This document shows, one piece after another, positions 41,923 to 55,724 of a stretch of DNA of 64,000 bases. Source of the stretch: Rhea pennata. Lineage: Eukaryota > Chordata > Aves > Rheiformes > Rheidae. The first letter of the stretch is position 1. The number at the start of each line of letters is the position of its first letter. The position numbers and the translations under genes are program-made. The stretch lies in assembly GCF_028389875.1 (NCBI RefSeq), contig NC_084663.1:173020301-173084300 (forward strand), in the 5' to 3' direction. The notes under the pieces are model-generated. The model was not told the origin of the DNA. It searched no databases and saw nothing but the letters and a program-made list of their open reading frames with translations.

Positions 41923-44900
41923 TTACTTTATAACTAAAAAAGAACAAAGCAAATTATCCTGGAAGATTCTTGATATTACAGCTAGAAACATGAGAACTTT
42001 ACATCATTTGTTTCTCTGTAATTGCAGTTTTAATGGATTGAAAATACTCCGTACTTCTACTCATTGACCTATATGAGAATTGTTATAAATATGTAAAAAT
42101 CTTTGAGAAAGGTTGCAGCCTGTACAAATTTGAAATGGCATGTCAGAAGGAAAAAACACTGTATTTCATGGGATTGGGTATTCTGTTTTCAGTGATAACA
42201 GATCTTATCAGCTGATTTAGGCTTCACAGTCTCCATTGTGTAGGAGGGCACCCTAGCTGTGCATTAAGATTAGCCTGTAGAGATTTTATAGAGTTGAGAA
42301 AGAAAGGTAAGCTCTCTCCTGCTGTTGGTAAACACTATTATTGTTCTCCATCCCCCAGTGAATGGAATAAATGCAATTCTGCAAAGTTAATTACTGCAAT
42401 AATGAAGAAAACAACAGAATAGACGAGGAATGTGCTAATTCAGTAAGACTCCAGTCATTGCCATATTCTCCTCTTTATTGCTTGTTGCTACTTTCAAGCA
42501 CATAGCACCATACTCATAAATACTGAGTGGATTTTTGAGATTTAAATAGTAAGTTAATAAAATAAAGGTTAAGCAGAAGCCCTTAATCATTTTTAAGTGT
42601 TACCTGATCCATACCTGAGATCTGAATAGAGATCTCTGAAGACATATCAAAAAGAAAGGATCAACCCTCTGTACAGGACTTGCAGAAAATTTACTTTCAA
42701 ATATCCAAGAATGAAGATTCAATAGAATTTTTATGTGTGAAAATCTTAAATACAGCTCCAGATGACAACTTGTGAATCTCCATTTACATGGCTGTACTGG
42801 TACTGGCAACTGTGTGCTTGAAAATCATACGCCTGTGAAATGCAGAGTGACAAGTCTCCTGTGTGTATGACATTATACCAGTGGTGGGGAACACTAGAAA
42901 GTCTGGGCACAGAAATGACTATCCCTCCAGTTCTGATAGAGAACTCCACAGGAATATTTTCAACTCTTTCTTTTAGAAAGGGCCTCTGAACTTAAGGAAT
43001 AATCCTGTTTAAAATTCATATATAAATTCTTGATGACAACTTCCTCATAAAAGTCAAGTACTATATTGCTAGGCTCTACCCAGTAATGATTCACACAGAA
43101 ACAAATTCTTCTAAAGATCTGAATAAGGAAGCAAAAGAGAAAGTTTTCATGCTACAGTATGTATCTCTAGAATCACAATAAAAGGGAGCACTGGGAATTG
43201 CTAACAGTTTCAGTGGCAACACTGAATAATCTAAGTAATCCTTTTTCTATTTAACCAAGAAGGAAAAATGAAAAGACTTTCATTGAAATGCAGTCATAAA
43301 TTCCATCCATAAGACTTTTCCTGCAATTAAGTTACATTTACTGATCCACTACTCCTTAAAAGAAGCATTAACACAAAGACTTCAATTATTCATGGCCAAA
43401 CAAAGTTGATTCTATTGCTTCAATCAAAGCCGCATTCTCTTTTACAGTGGTTATTTCTGCAGTATCTTCAAAAGGGACTCACTAACTATGAAAACATATA
43501 AGTTTCTAAGCAGAAGCTATTTCCACGATCAGTTGTAACTTTTTATATTTAATATTTTTGCCATTTCCTACTTTCACAAGGATGATTTTTCTTTTTGCCT
43601 CCTTCATCCTTGAAATGGAAAGTTAATTAAAATTCACCATTTATTTGAATGCAGTTCCAAGGTCCTGAGAAAAAGAAGTCTCTCTCAAAAAAAGAAAAAA
43701 AAATACAGATATTTACTGTCAACTGAGATCTATCTGCTTTTGTGCAAAACATCACTGAGGAAAGAAATTCGAAGAAACTTTAAAAAATGACCCTTATGGA
43801 ACAAAGTTGACACTTCTCTTGCTCTCAGCAGAGGGCTTAAAGAGCTGCAGAGGAGATAGATGGGGTCTAAATATCTGAGAAGAGCACAAGCTGCTTCTAC
43901 TCTGAGTGCTAAGAATTTCTGCAGTATCCCCCCCTCTCTTCCGTAATTCCCGACTGTTGCCCATTTCCTCTGGCAACACACACCCACTCTGAGTTAGCAC
44001 CTAGTACTGTCGCTGATTGCTGTCCAGCTTCACTCTGAAATACCCTAAGTGTAACTGCTTTATTAAGCTATGGAAGCATGCATTTTAAAGGTCAAGAGTT
44101 CCAGTCAATCCTGGGAATTTTAAGAAGGGGATAATATTTTCCAAAGACACTAAGCAAAACTTGATCTTCTAGAAGTACTTGTTTCATTTTCAAAGGTCAA
44201 GAATGAATACAGATCCTCTATATTCTTTGGTATAAGAAAATACGAGGAATATATTTCTTTGATTTAGTAAAGTTTAGCATGTGTTCTATTAAATGTAACA
44301 CTAACAGGGAGATAAACTCTTCCTTCAATAGCCCTCCCTAATGAGAGCAACGAGTATGAAAAATATGAGAGAATGGTACAGACAAACTGTTGTGTATAAA
44401 TTTGTTTACATGTAAAAAATGTAGAACAGACTGACGAGGTGTCTAAATAACTACTTCTTCAAAGACTAATAAATTGTTTCTAGAAATTCATGCTCTCTAG
44501 TCTTCTCCAAAAGTGCTCCTACAAACATGTGGAAGTTGATGAATGCACACCAGGAAAAGAAATATTCTACTTGATTTTCTTGCAGATGTGAGAGGTTTAG
44601 TAGATGTAGTCTTCCCTTTTGCTGGAACTAGATGTCATACAAAAAGCTAAGTGAAACTGAAAATACCAGTGAAAGTGGGAAGACAGCAAATCCTATCCAA
44701 GAGATACTGAAAAACATTCAGACAACTAATATTTAAATTTGAAATCATTCCTCTTTTCCAAACTTTCATCACTATTTTCTACCTTTTCTATCCTTTCTTT
44801 GAAGAGAAAAAAGACCACAAATCCCAATTACATAGCATTTATTTGCACAGAAGATATTTAGGAACATCAGCAATGAAATTTGACCACAGGATTCAGCAAA

Positions 44901-46026
44901 CCAGCCTTAAGAGAATTTAGTTCCTTATTAAAGAAAGCAATTTCATGTTTTTGATTTTTTCCTAGATCAAGCTATTTCCTTGGTGATTTAGAAGCTACTC
45001 TGCTTCTAGCAAAATATGGAAATGTGAGAGAGCAATTATACTATAAAAAGAAAAAAAAATCCTAACCTGCTCTAAACTGGCTTTCCTTCCTTCTTTCTAA
45101 TTCAATCCATAAACTTATGAAACTTAACACATAAGTAACACCAACTTAATGTACCACGAAATGTAATACAGGATGGACATTTTTCTTTCTTTGCTCTCTT
45201 TGGGTTGAAAAAGAGGAACTGTGGATGATTATGTGGGTTGGGCACTTCAGTCACAAGTTGCTTACATGCATGACTACCCTTAGAAATGTCTCTTTACCTC
45301 ATTATTTTTGACTCAACAGATCATCGACACAAGACCTTCAATGGGGAACTGCAAAAACCATTACACGAAGAAGGATTCTGGAATAATTCATCTGACAACT
45401 ATGTTTGTGGGAAATAACACCAGTAAAAATGCTGTACAGGTAATGCAACTGAACCTTTTCATTACTTAAAGAGCAAGAAGGTTCATTATTTTTTGCTGTA
45501 GGGCATTTCATATTTGAATAGTTATATTTAAGTGACATTGTAGCTTTCACAGGAAAAGGTTAGAAGGTCTCCTCCTAGATAATTAACTATAGCCTTAGAG
45601 TTTAACAAAGAGATGAAAAATACAAAATCTTCAGCTGCTAGAAAATTTATACATTGAAAAAATTTGTACAAGGACTACATGGGTTAAAAGGATCTACCAG
45701 CAGACATATATCTATATACTATCTATATACGAAAACCCCTGACTTTCATGTTTCCAAATTTCAAATTGCAGCTTATTAGCAACTTTCCAAAAAAATCTTT
45801 TTCCGTCAGAAATCAATAAAATTTCATTGGAAATCAGCCTGATTTTCTGTCATTCTTCCTAGAAAATCAGGTTGCCTGGAGGACACAGTATTTTATAAAG
45901 CATATTTCATTCTGGAAACATCAAAATATTCTTGCATGTTGCATTTCCAGGGAAGAGTTACAAATTTTGTGTTTATTGGGTATGGAGAAGTAAATTAATA
46001 TCACTAGCTGAAATCAGTAAAAATAT

Positions 46027-47010
46027 GATCACAGAGTAATTTAGGTTGGAAGGGAATTTTTAACGTCAATCATCTAATTCAGTCCTCCGATCAACAAGGC
46101 CCAGTTAGATCAGGTTACTCAGGACTTCATCCAGTTGAGTTTTGACCATCTCGATGTATGAAGATTCCACCACCTCTCTGGGCAGCCTATTCCAGTGTTT
46201 GACCACCCTCACTCATGGTGAAAACTCTTTTCATAACAGCCAGTTGAAATTTCCAGTGTTCCAACTCATGTCCATTGTTTCTTGTTCTATCGTTATGTGC
46301 TTCTGAGAAGAGTCTGGCTCTGTCGTCTCTCGACTATCCCATTAGGCAGTTGAAGAAACAAGATCTACTTGTTGTCCTCTCTTCTTAAGGCTGAACAAGC
46401 CCAGTTCTTTCAGCCTTTCCTTTCTGGCATATGCTGCAGCCCTGGACTTCTGCGGGACTTGCTCCAATATGTCAATGTCTTTCTTCAATGACGGAGCCCA
46501 AAACCGGCCACTGCACTCCGCCTGTGGTCTCACAGGTGCCAAATGGAGGAGAATATTTACTTCCCTGGACCTTCTTTTTCACACTGCCCAGGATGTGGTT
46601 GGGCTTACTGCTAGCTCATGTTCAACTTTTTGTCTCCCGGAGGTCTTTTTCTGCCAAGCTGCCTTCCAGCTAGTTGGCCTCCAGTCTGTACTGGTGCATG
46701 GGATTAGTCTACTCTAGATGTGGGACTTTTTCCATTTGCTTTTGTTGAACTTCATGAGGTGCCTGTCTGCCCATTTTCCAGCCAGTCAAGGTCCCTCTAA
46801 ATAGCAGCCCTGCCCCCACTGTATAGACTACTCCCCCAAATTTGTTATTGTCTTTGAACTTGCTCCAGATTGCTAGTATGCTATGGTAGGGTGCTACCAA
46901 CTGGACTTTGCACTGCTGATCACAGTTCCTCGAGCCTAGCAGTTCAACCACTTTTCTACCCACCTTATAGTCCATATGTCATCAATCTGGCTATAAGAAT
47001 ACTATGGGTG
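46027..47010 (-). mobile_element. CR1 LINE fragment, antisense, degraded
   Basis: The plus strand reads as the reverse complement of the CR1 3' part: ACAGAGTAATTTAGGTTGG is the usual 3'-end complement, followed by CACCACCTCTCTGGGCAGCC, GGCTGAACAAGCCCAGTTCT, GCTCCAATATGTCAATGTC, CTTGTTGAACTTCATGAGG-like sequence and CAAGGTCCCTCTAAATAGCA. So the element runs on the minus strand with its 3' end near 46027. It covers the distal reverse-transcriptase region and 3' UTR and carries many substitutions, so it is older than the copy at 55.7 kb. Confidence 0.9.
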
Positions 47011-50000
47011 AACAAATTGAATACTTAAAACTCTCTAATCTAAAATAGTTTGCAGTCCTTCTAGATAATATAATATATAGACCATTGGGTGATAACGAAC
47101 AGGACAGTCTGAAAAAAAAAAAATACAAAATTCTTATCTGCAATAGGGGATGTTTCACCTGAAAGAAAAAAAATGATTTAATTCATATAAAAAGTAAACT
47201 AGATAAAAACCTAAACTTCATGATACCAGTGTTTATCCAGGAATGTCTGTACAGATAGATTTCTGAGACAAAGATTTTTTTTTTCCAGTGAACACCAGTT
47301 AAGTCTAATAAGGTATTACTTCTGCCTGCATACTTTTCCTCCTTCATTCAAAGCATCAAAATTTTAATCCTGTGATATGCTTTAGTATATATATCTGGTG
47401 TTCAAAATATTTATCACTTCGGTAATATTATTTTTTTCCGATATGTATCCAATTTTGATCAAAAGATGAAGCAGAATACAGTAGGTGCACTTCATACTTT
47501 TTGTACATACTAATTAAAGCTGAGTATTCATGACTTGCGGGTTGTTTATTTCTGGGAGTAAATAAAATTTATTTTATTAACTATTTACATTTCTGAAACA
47601 ATATTGGAAGTTACTCCCTCATTAGCCATTATTAAAGTCTAACAATTAACTACAGTTATGCAGTATGCAGTGTTGGTGCTTTTATCTCATTCTCTTAGAA
47701 TTAGAAAAAATTATAAAGAAATTTAAGCTCACCTGGAATAAAAGAAATACTGCTTTTCTTCAGACTGCTGTTTGGAAAATGGAGAAATGCATACCTAGGA
47801 ATTAAAGGCTTGCTATAGTCCAGTATTTATATATAGCAAGTAGTTACTGTTCACGTCCAGCAAAGACCAATGAATCAGTTGCAGAGATGCTGGCAGGGAA
47901 AGAAGGAAGTGAAAAAAGGGAGCTTCCTCTTATATGTAAATCTGAGCAATATTTTCAGTGTACAGTCACTTCAAACAATACCACCTATTTATGTTATATA
48001 TAAAATCTAGCATAAGCAGACGTGCTTTAAAATTATTTGTATTATTAGACTTGCTATAGAACAAACGCGCGGTGCAATGGAATGAAAAATGGACTGCATT
48101 TTTGGAAGATGGTGCTTATTTTGACACAATAAAAAATGGCAAATTACCTATTTCACCTTTGCATGACTACAACACACACATCAGGGTTTTCACACTGTGG
48201 TAACTATACTAGAGCAAGTTTATCTAGCCTATAAAGTATCAGAGTGGGCAATATTTTATTGCTTTTTCATTGACTGGTAAAAAAAAAAGATAAAACTACA
48301 GGACTGATTAGAAATTTGTATTTTTTTCACCTGATCTGGATTTCCTTTATTGAAAGATGGATATAGTCTGATGCTAACTCGTGTGTATTTCTTAAATTTC
48401 TGTGAGACAGAATAGTTGCAAGGAATTTGGCATGAAACACAGTGTCCAAGAAAAACAGTATAAAAAAGCTGAAATATGCATTCATTTGAGTACTCGGAAT
48501 AAGAAGCCCTTTAATAGCCCATGTCATAAATGTATACAACATATTAACATTAATTTATCTTTTTTATTTCAAATATATGTTAGTAAAATCATTGCATGCA
48601 TTATTTTCACACACTTTATTCATGTAACATAACTAAAAATCATTTTAAGAAGCATAAGACTGTTTTACAGATATAAAAGTGTAGCTGATAATAAAACAGT
48701 TGTTTAACTTTATGATAACCAGGACATGATTATAGTGAAAATATCTTCAAAGGAAAATTCCCCAAAAGGTTATCTTGAATATTTTTAATGTTACGGTGAT
48801 GTTTTCTGCTGTAATTTCCTATACCATGCAGGTACCTCCTTATTTGTCTGTAAAATAAAGAATGTTTTAATTGTGAGACAGAGTGGAAGCATGCCATTTA
48901 CACTAAAGTCTCTTCTTACATAGTTCACATTGGTAATTGTGAGCTTTGCTTAAATTCAAATAAATTGGAAATAAAAATATAGACTTGAAGTTATTATTAC
49001 TATGTATTTGTACTAAAATTTCCCTATTTCCAGGTTACAAAAAGCAGATTGTGCAGTAAGAACTAAATGATTTGTTTTAGAATATCTATCACAATGAAAA
49101 CATGCATGAACTGTACCATAAATAGCTTTCCTTTAAATTGTATCACACCATTTGAAAATGGGACAGAATCTGGAAAAGAGATCTTAGGATCTTATGTATA
49201 CCGTAACTGATAAACACTTTATGTAAGAATACAATACTAAAAAAGATAAAATTCCAAATAAAAGAATTCTGCAGTTTTTTGATAGTGTAGAAAGTATTTT
49301 AATTGCAGAGTATTTGTGAGTAACTTCTCCTTGCCTTCATAGTCCTACGGGCTACTGCTACACAGTCAGGATTGCAAAACAACCCTGTGGCAGTTTCAGT
49401 GGATAGTTATATAGAGAAATAAAATAGTGAAGGAGGAACAACATAAGGACAATTCTGTTCTCAAGGTTGGGTATAATCTCTTGCTTTAATGTGTAATGTC
49501 TCTTTTGCCTGTTGACCCTAAACTTGTTTCTTTCTAGTTCTTTCTGCCTTCTATTCTTTCTTTTCCTCAAAGACTTAACAACCAATGCTTAATTTATTTT
49601 AGTCGGCCGGATTTTATTGTTGGGGCTCCTCATCACATTTTAATCTCCATCTTTCTCTCATATTCAAGATTTCAGTTACGAAAGTCAGTCTACTTTATTT
49701 GTCCAAACTTTCAGAAAACAAGAAATTGTCCAAAATAAGGCAGGATGTTCACAGGACTATGAATGTCTCCCCCTATCTAGTAAGAAACCCTGCTATCTGC
49801 CCATTTTCAATTCCAAACTCCAAGCTCTGAAAATGCTAGTTTTTCAAAGAAAATTTGATCAGATTTTTTAAATGTAAAGGTCTTTTTTCATAGATCCACA
49901 CAACCTAACTGTTAGTTTAAAATTTTGGCTCTGTTTTAGATTACTGAATAGCTCTGTCAAAGAAAATGTTTGGACATTATGGATGATTTGGCACTACCAA

Positions 50001-51052
50001 AACGATTATGGATAAGATAGCACTAAATTTGTCTCCCTTACCTCTGAATAGTCTCATGACACTATCCAAGTGTGCTTTGCACTCCTGAAATCCCCATATG
50101 CCTTCACATTGTACCCAGAAGATGCAAATACTCCCTACATTTTGCACTGTAAGAACAATATTCTGATGTGCTGCAATACAAACCTCACATTATGTAAGAC
50201 ACTTTGAAATTTAAAAAGCTCTCCACAAAAAAAAAATACTTTTGAACCACAGCAGCACCATACAGGTCCCAGGGAAAAGTCAGGGGTCAAATGCTATGCA
50301 GGGCAGATACAGTTAGTCTACTCCAGAACAAGGTAGCCTCAAGCAGTGTGAACTCATGATTTGGTCTGTGACTCAGCATTGATCCTTATTCCTCTTAAAT
50401 TTATCTGTTTAGGACACCTATACTGCAAAAAAGTTCTGAACTATTTTCCTGAAGCTTTCATATAACAAAGAATACTAAAGACACTAATAAGCTAATATAA
50501 CAAATACTAAAAGCAGACAGCTTTATCCAAGCATTTAGTTTCCAAAGGTATAAAAGAAATTTTTTAGTATTTAATATCAGGCATTCTTAGTAACAGAGAT
50601 AGTATCAATCCTGGGCATGTATGTAAATATTAATATACGTAAGTACATCTATATCTTCCTTTCTGCTCTACAATAAACACATATATATGCTCAACTCACA
50701 CATGTTCAGGGTAGATTTAGAATTATATGTGTACTATGTGGATCCCTTTACTTGTTAAAATACTTGATACGGCAAAATTGTTTTTGCTGCCCACGCTTAA
50801 TTCTATAATAACTGCATTAAAAAAAAGTCCTATTTTATTGTGAACTTAAGATGTAGAAACAGTTGAACAGCAAAATGATATCTTAAACACAGTCATTGAT
50901 CTCCTTAACATTGATCATTACTATAAAGAGTAAAAAAATTTCAGCTGAATTATGTACCTCCATGAGCTATGAACCCACCTTATTTTTTTAAAAAAAAGTC
51001 AGACAAAATAATCAAAAAATCTTATGTCACTTTCTTTAATTATAATACTTAC

Positions 51053-51232
51053 AAATAATGTTGGCTTAGGTGTAAACACATTTTCTTCTTCATGTTCTGA
51101 CAGCAGTTTTATCGATGGGATTGATTTGCTTTTTGCAGTCACACTTTTTACATCAGTATGAGACTGAGGTAAATTTTGTTCATAGCATTTACCTTGTAGA
51201 CTAATTAAAACCTGTTTCATTACTGCTAGCTC
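51053..51232 (-). CDS. PIBF1: PIBF1 penultimate coding exon
   Basis: Progesterone immunomodulatory binding factor 1 is a long coiled-coil protein of the centrosome/centriolar satellites, needed for ciliogenesis; mutations in people cause Joubert syndrome. This 180-nt exon lies between acceptor TTTTTATCATTTTACAG and donor GTAAGT and encodes 60 residues in phase 0. It starts ELAVMKQ, as human PIBF1 does near its C-terminus (ELAAMKQ), and ends EEENVFTPKPTLF, where human has HEDNIFTPKPTLF. The middle (SLQGKCYEQN to IPSIKLL) is clearly diverged. In human about 15 more residues follow, so one further short exon is expected downstream. PIBF1 upstream of KLF5 in the same orientation is the human gene order. 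Confidence 0.88.
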
Positions 51233-51645
51233 CTGTAAAATGATAAAAAGCAATGCTAAGTTATTCAGTAAAATTACATCTGTGCCTATTAAAATAATTA
51301 TTTGTTAATAATGAATTTATATTCACCAAACTCAAGTTCTAAATGTATCAGTAACTGGAACAAAAATGTTCATTTGCTTGCTATTGTTAATGATTACTAA
51401 TTATACACTAGTAAGATGAATATAGTAAAAAAGGCACACAAAATTTATACAACTCAAATTTTGAAATGATTAAATGCTGTAAAATATAATATTCATCATG
51501 CATGAAGGAACTCATTATGTTCTTTTAATTTATGCTTCCATTCAACGTAAAATACACTTTTTGTACTTTTTGAAGGTTAGGTCTTTTGTAGAAGTCTTAT
51601 AAATACATTGCTAGAAATATATAAAAATGTACTTATATCCAGATC

Positions 51646-51775
51646 AGGAAAAAAAAAAAAAAAAGTCTATTAATGAAAAGGCTTTGCAGGACCGACAGGA
51701 AAAAAAAAAAAAGATCGGAAAAGCCATTGAAGGAAAAATGAAAGTTTGAATATGGAAAAAGAGAAAAAAAAAAGT
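51646..51775. repeat. Purine-rich tract with several poly(A) runs
   Basis: Three runs of 9 to 18 A within 130 bases of almost pure purine sequence, including a near-repeated ACCGACAGG/GATCGGAAAAG flank. On the PIBF1 sense strand it is a long pyrimidine stretch about 400-550 bases upstream of the exon. Confidence 0.75.
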
Positions 51776-54700
51776 ACAGAAATGTATACTTTTTTGGATG
51801 TTCTAATAATTTGCTTTGTAAACAATTTGGGTTCATTAGAATATAATCTTTTCTTACTCCTTAGCTGAAGAAAAACAGATTATTCAAAATGTTCAGTAAA
51901 GTGAGAAAGGAAGAAAATGCTTTTTTGTGATTTAATAGACTATCTTCTTTTGTCTCGTTGTATCTCATAATGCCTAACATTTTCTTTCCCCATATTTAAT
52001 AGATGTAATTAGTACAAGATAGGTTACAGAATTCAGAGCTTTTCATCCACTGTTTCACCTCCACCTTGCAATTAACAGTTTATCATTGGAGAGTTAGAAC
52101 AGCAAAGTCAGTAGAAAGCCTTTCAAAGTTAAGTTTAAAACAATTTTACATTTTAAATTGTTAATATTTTTGCCTGCTTGCTCTTTGTAGATGCTGTGGT
52201 CTTCAACAAACATCTAGTATTGCTAAATTATTAGCATTCCAATAATTAACATTGTCTTATCTCTCAATCAGAACAGTGTAACTCATATTTATAACTGAAT
52301 GATAAACATTTGCTATATCTTACTTTTTAACTCTTACCAGAAAATTATTGACACAAATTCTATTTTTCTTGCATTATTAAAATTCAATTTAACAAAACTT
52401 AGCCTTTTAAAATATTCTTGACATATACCTTCTCTTTGTCTATTGTTGTCTTTAATTTGTCCCACACTAATTCAGTTATATGAATGGATGTTACACTCCA
52501 CAGACCAGCTTTATCAAGTGTACAAATTGTTCTTGTATCTCAGTCATTTAATATTAACTATTTGCATAATTCAGCCATGTGTGGTGGCATGTTAAAACAG
52601 CATGACTGCAGAGCAGCTGTTTAGGAGGACTGCATAGTTGATGCCAACATGTTTTTCAAAGCTGTAAACTCTGCAAAGATGTTGCCAAAGCGACACATAG
52701 ACAGAATTTCTTGATGAAAATAACTCAAGCAGGCATATAACAAATAAGTATACCATCACAGGAGATTAACTTGTACCCAAACAATATTTTGACATTAACA
52801 AGTGTTGTTCCTATAGTTAAACTTGGTTATTCTGTGGACCAAATAGTTGCATATTTGAACAACACAAAAAACAAAAACTGTCATACAGATTTATTTCAAA
52901 ATCAGAGGTAAAATCTGTATATGTAGGGTCAAATTCTCTCAGGTCAAAATCTACTCAGCAATCTACAGTCTTCTCTGCTTCACAGAGCCTGTCTTATACG
53001 TGACAGTCCTGTGTCTTCTCAGAACTGGAACAGGCTGTGGAGAGTCAGCTCACATCTGAGCTTCCACTGTGACCGAGGAATTCTCAAATAGGAAGCCACG
53101 GGAAGGCATCTTCCCCCACAGGGAGCAGAGAAGACAATCCCACAATGGTCAAATTAATTTTGCATCACAGTCAAATTTACCATGAGAACTTAGCTAAAGT
53201 TGCCTTAATATTTGTCCTAAAATCCTTTTATATTTATTCAAAAAGACCTTAAAAAGACTGGCAGAATTACACAGGAAACTTCAATAGACTTAGGAATAGG
53301 AATTCAATTCTTATGTATACTGCTAAATGTGTAAAGAAACTGGCCCAACACATTTGCAAAAGATTTATTGATTTTTACTAAGAAAATATTGAAAACAAAG
53401 TTCTGTTTTGAACTGCAATAGCTTTAATCTTATCTCTTTAGATTCCTCTTTTCTTTTACAGAATCTTAATTTTTAGATTTAAGTCTTCACTTCTAAATTC
53501 TAAAAAAAGTCATTAGCATGATCTGATACTGTTAGCATGCTACTATAATGTAATGATATTTTCTAATCCAAAAGGTGGCAGGTTGGTCTAGAGAGCTAGG
53601 AGGATGAAAGAGGCTCTGCAGATGGTATGTAGCAGAAATACGGCAACTTGTTTCAGTGTCAATAGGATCTTGTGAAGAAAGAAAAGGAAAAATACAGAGA
53701 TACAGAGATCAAGATGAAGTGTAAGAATCTTTTGTTTGCATGCAAGAAAGACGTGTATTAGTTTCAGGATAAACTAAATAAGGAAGATGTGAGCAGAAAT
53801 GGATAGTTAAAATTTTCCTGAGTTTTTACTGTGGAAAGTACACAGTTCTATATGAAGGCAGTGATGTAAAATTGTTTACTTGCAACATTCACTTCAGTTA
53901 CTCAGTGCACTGAAGAAACAGCATTGCTAAAGCTCTGTATGTCCCTATTTCTCTGTGGTGATATTCTTGCTGCACTGGTTCTTGGATATACAAAAGACAC
54001 ATGCCAGGCTAGCAGAATGTCACTGTGCTGAGGTTTCAAAGTTTGAGGGCTATGGTGAACCAAAAATGCAATTCTCCGTAGGAGAACTGCATGAACTACA
54101 GGAGAACTGTATGAATACTAGTATCTCTGAGTGGATTCACACAACTTCTCTCCACACTGGCTTTATAGCTTGTCTTACTACCTGGAAGTTTGGGAACACA
54201 TGCACCCACTCCTCAGTTATGCAGTATTCTGCTGGGATGAGGCAATGGAGATATACAGAAAACAAGGTAGGTAGCAAGAAAAGGTGAGTTAAGAAAAAGG
54301 GGGAAAAGAAATCTGAAGCTGGCACCTGAACACTGCTTACATTCACTGAATGTCACCTACACAAACAAGTATCAGGGATATAGCATCCTTATTAAATATT
54401 CCAAAAGTCTCTCCACAGAAACCTGATGAATTTTATTAAGAATGCGAAACTGTCCTGCCTATCAGTACAAATGCCAAAAAACAAAGTAATAAGCTGTGTG
54501 ACACATGAAGTGGAATTAATCGCAAGCTTTTAACACCTAAATTTACATGTCTAAGCATAAGTGACACATGAGCTTGGTATCTAACTTTCCATTACAGACA
54601 GTGTAGCTTTCAGAGTGATTCAATTCACTCAGAAGTGGACATCTACTGGCATGTCACTGAATTGTGTTGTAACATTATTAATTGTATTGACTAGACTGCT

Positions 54701-55724
54701 ATTCTCTATAAAGGAAAATAAGATGTATAGTTCACTGCAGAACCTTCATTTAGATGTCCAAATTTAGGTATTATAGACTCAATCCATTTCTCACCTAACT
54801 GCTTACAGTTTTCTCTTCTCGTGTTTAACTATTCTTATCTTTAATCCTGAACAGTCAATGTGCAATCATAATTCACTCCGCATAAATACCTGAAGTACTG
54901 AATTACTGTGTTAAAAAAAAAGTTTTAGAACAGGCATTAACACCATAGATCATTTACTCCTGTAAGTCTTCCTAAACGTATATAAGTCCACAGTTTAGAA
55001 CAATCTAACATCCTATATTGCACTTTTACATACATTTTAATAAAGACTATTTGAACCACAAAAGAATCACTAAAATATTTTGCAAATATAACCTGTAAGT
55101 AGGCAGAGTTCAAGGTAAAGGAGTAGAATAATCGACTGAGGACAACAGGCGCAGGTGAAAAAAGGCAGCATCTATTATATTATAAACAGTTTCAGAAAAA
55201 TGTATTTGCTTACTTCCATTTATTTTTTGTACTGTGATATCCAGTAACACAACAAAAATAGCAAAAAGAATTTTGTGTGCCAATATACAAATAGTTGGGT
55301 TTTTTTTTTTAAGAAAAACTAAAGGATGCATTTAGGATAACCAAAGGATTAGACACCAATATTCTCCATGGTGTTCTTTAATTAAAATGTTTCCTATTTG
55401 AGCATTTTTCTTTCTAGTTCTATCTCAGTAATCTCTTAGGCCAAATGTTCTCAGTGTGCTGCCTGTGGAACTCTTACAGTTTGCAAAAACTGTATAATTT
55501 ATCACAAACAAAGCTTTAAAATAGCCTAAAGGAAACAAACTGTGTGATATGTTTTTTAAATGTGAAGTAAAAAGGAACATAGATGGATGCTGCCTGCATA
55601 CTAACATTTCAGTATAACTGGAGATTTGAGTAAATAATGATGTTTGATCTTGAAGCAAGTAAAAATAAGTCATACGTTTAAATTTGTTTTCACCTGTTTG
55701 TTATGGGTAACTGAAATAGTAGCT

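Larger units (their letters stand above)
28181..51052. other. KLF5-PIBF1 interval with no recognisable exon
   Basis: About 23 kb of AT-rich sequence between the KLF5 promoter and the PIBF1 exon. Part must be the last PIBF1 intron, final exon and 3' UTR, since the exon at 51 kb is followed by a donor, but I could not locate the short last exon. Apart from simple repeats and the CR1 copy at 46-47 kb I see nothing definite. A longer plus-strand open frame at 29004-29426 has no recognisable homology. Confidence 0.6.

Noticed and set aside
46342..46975. Open frames on both strands at 46.3-47.0 kb as genes
   Set aside because: They are fragments of the antisense CR1 copy, broken by substitutions and stops.
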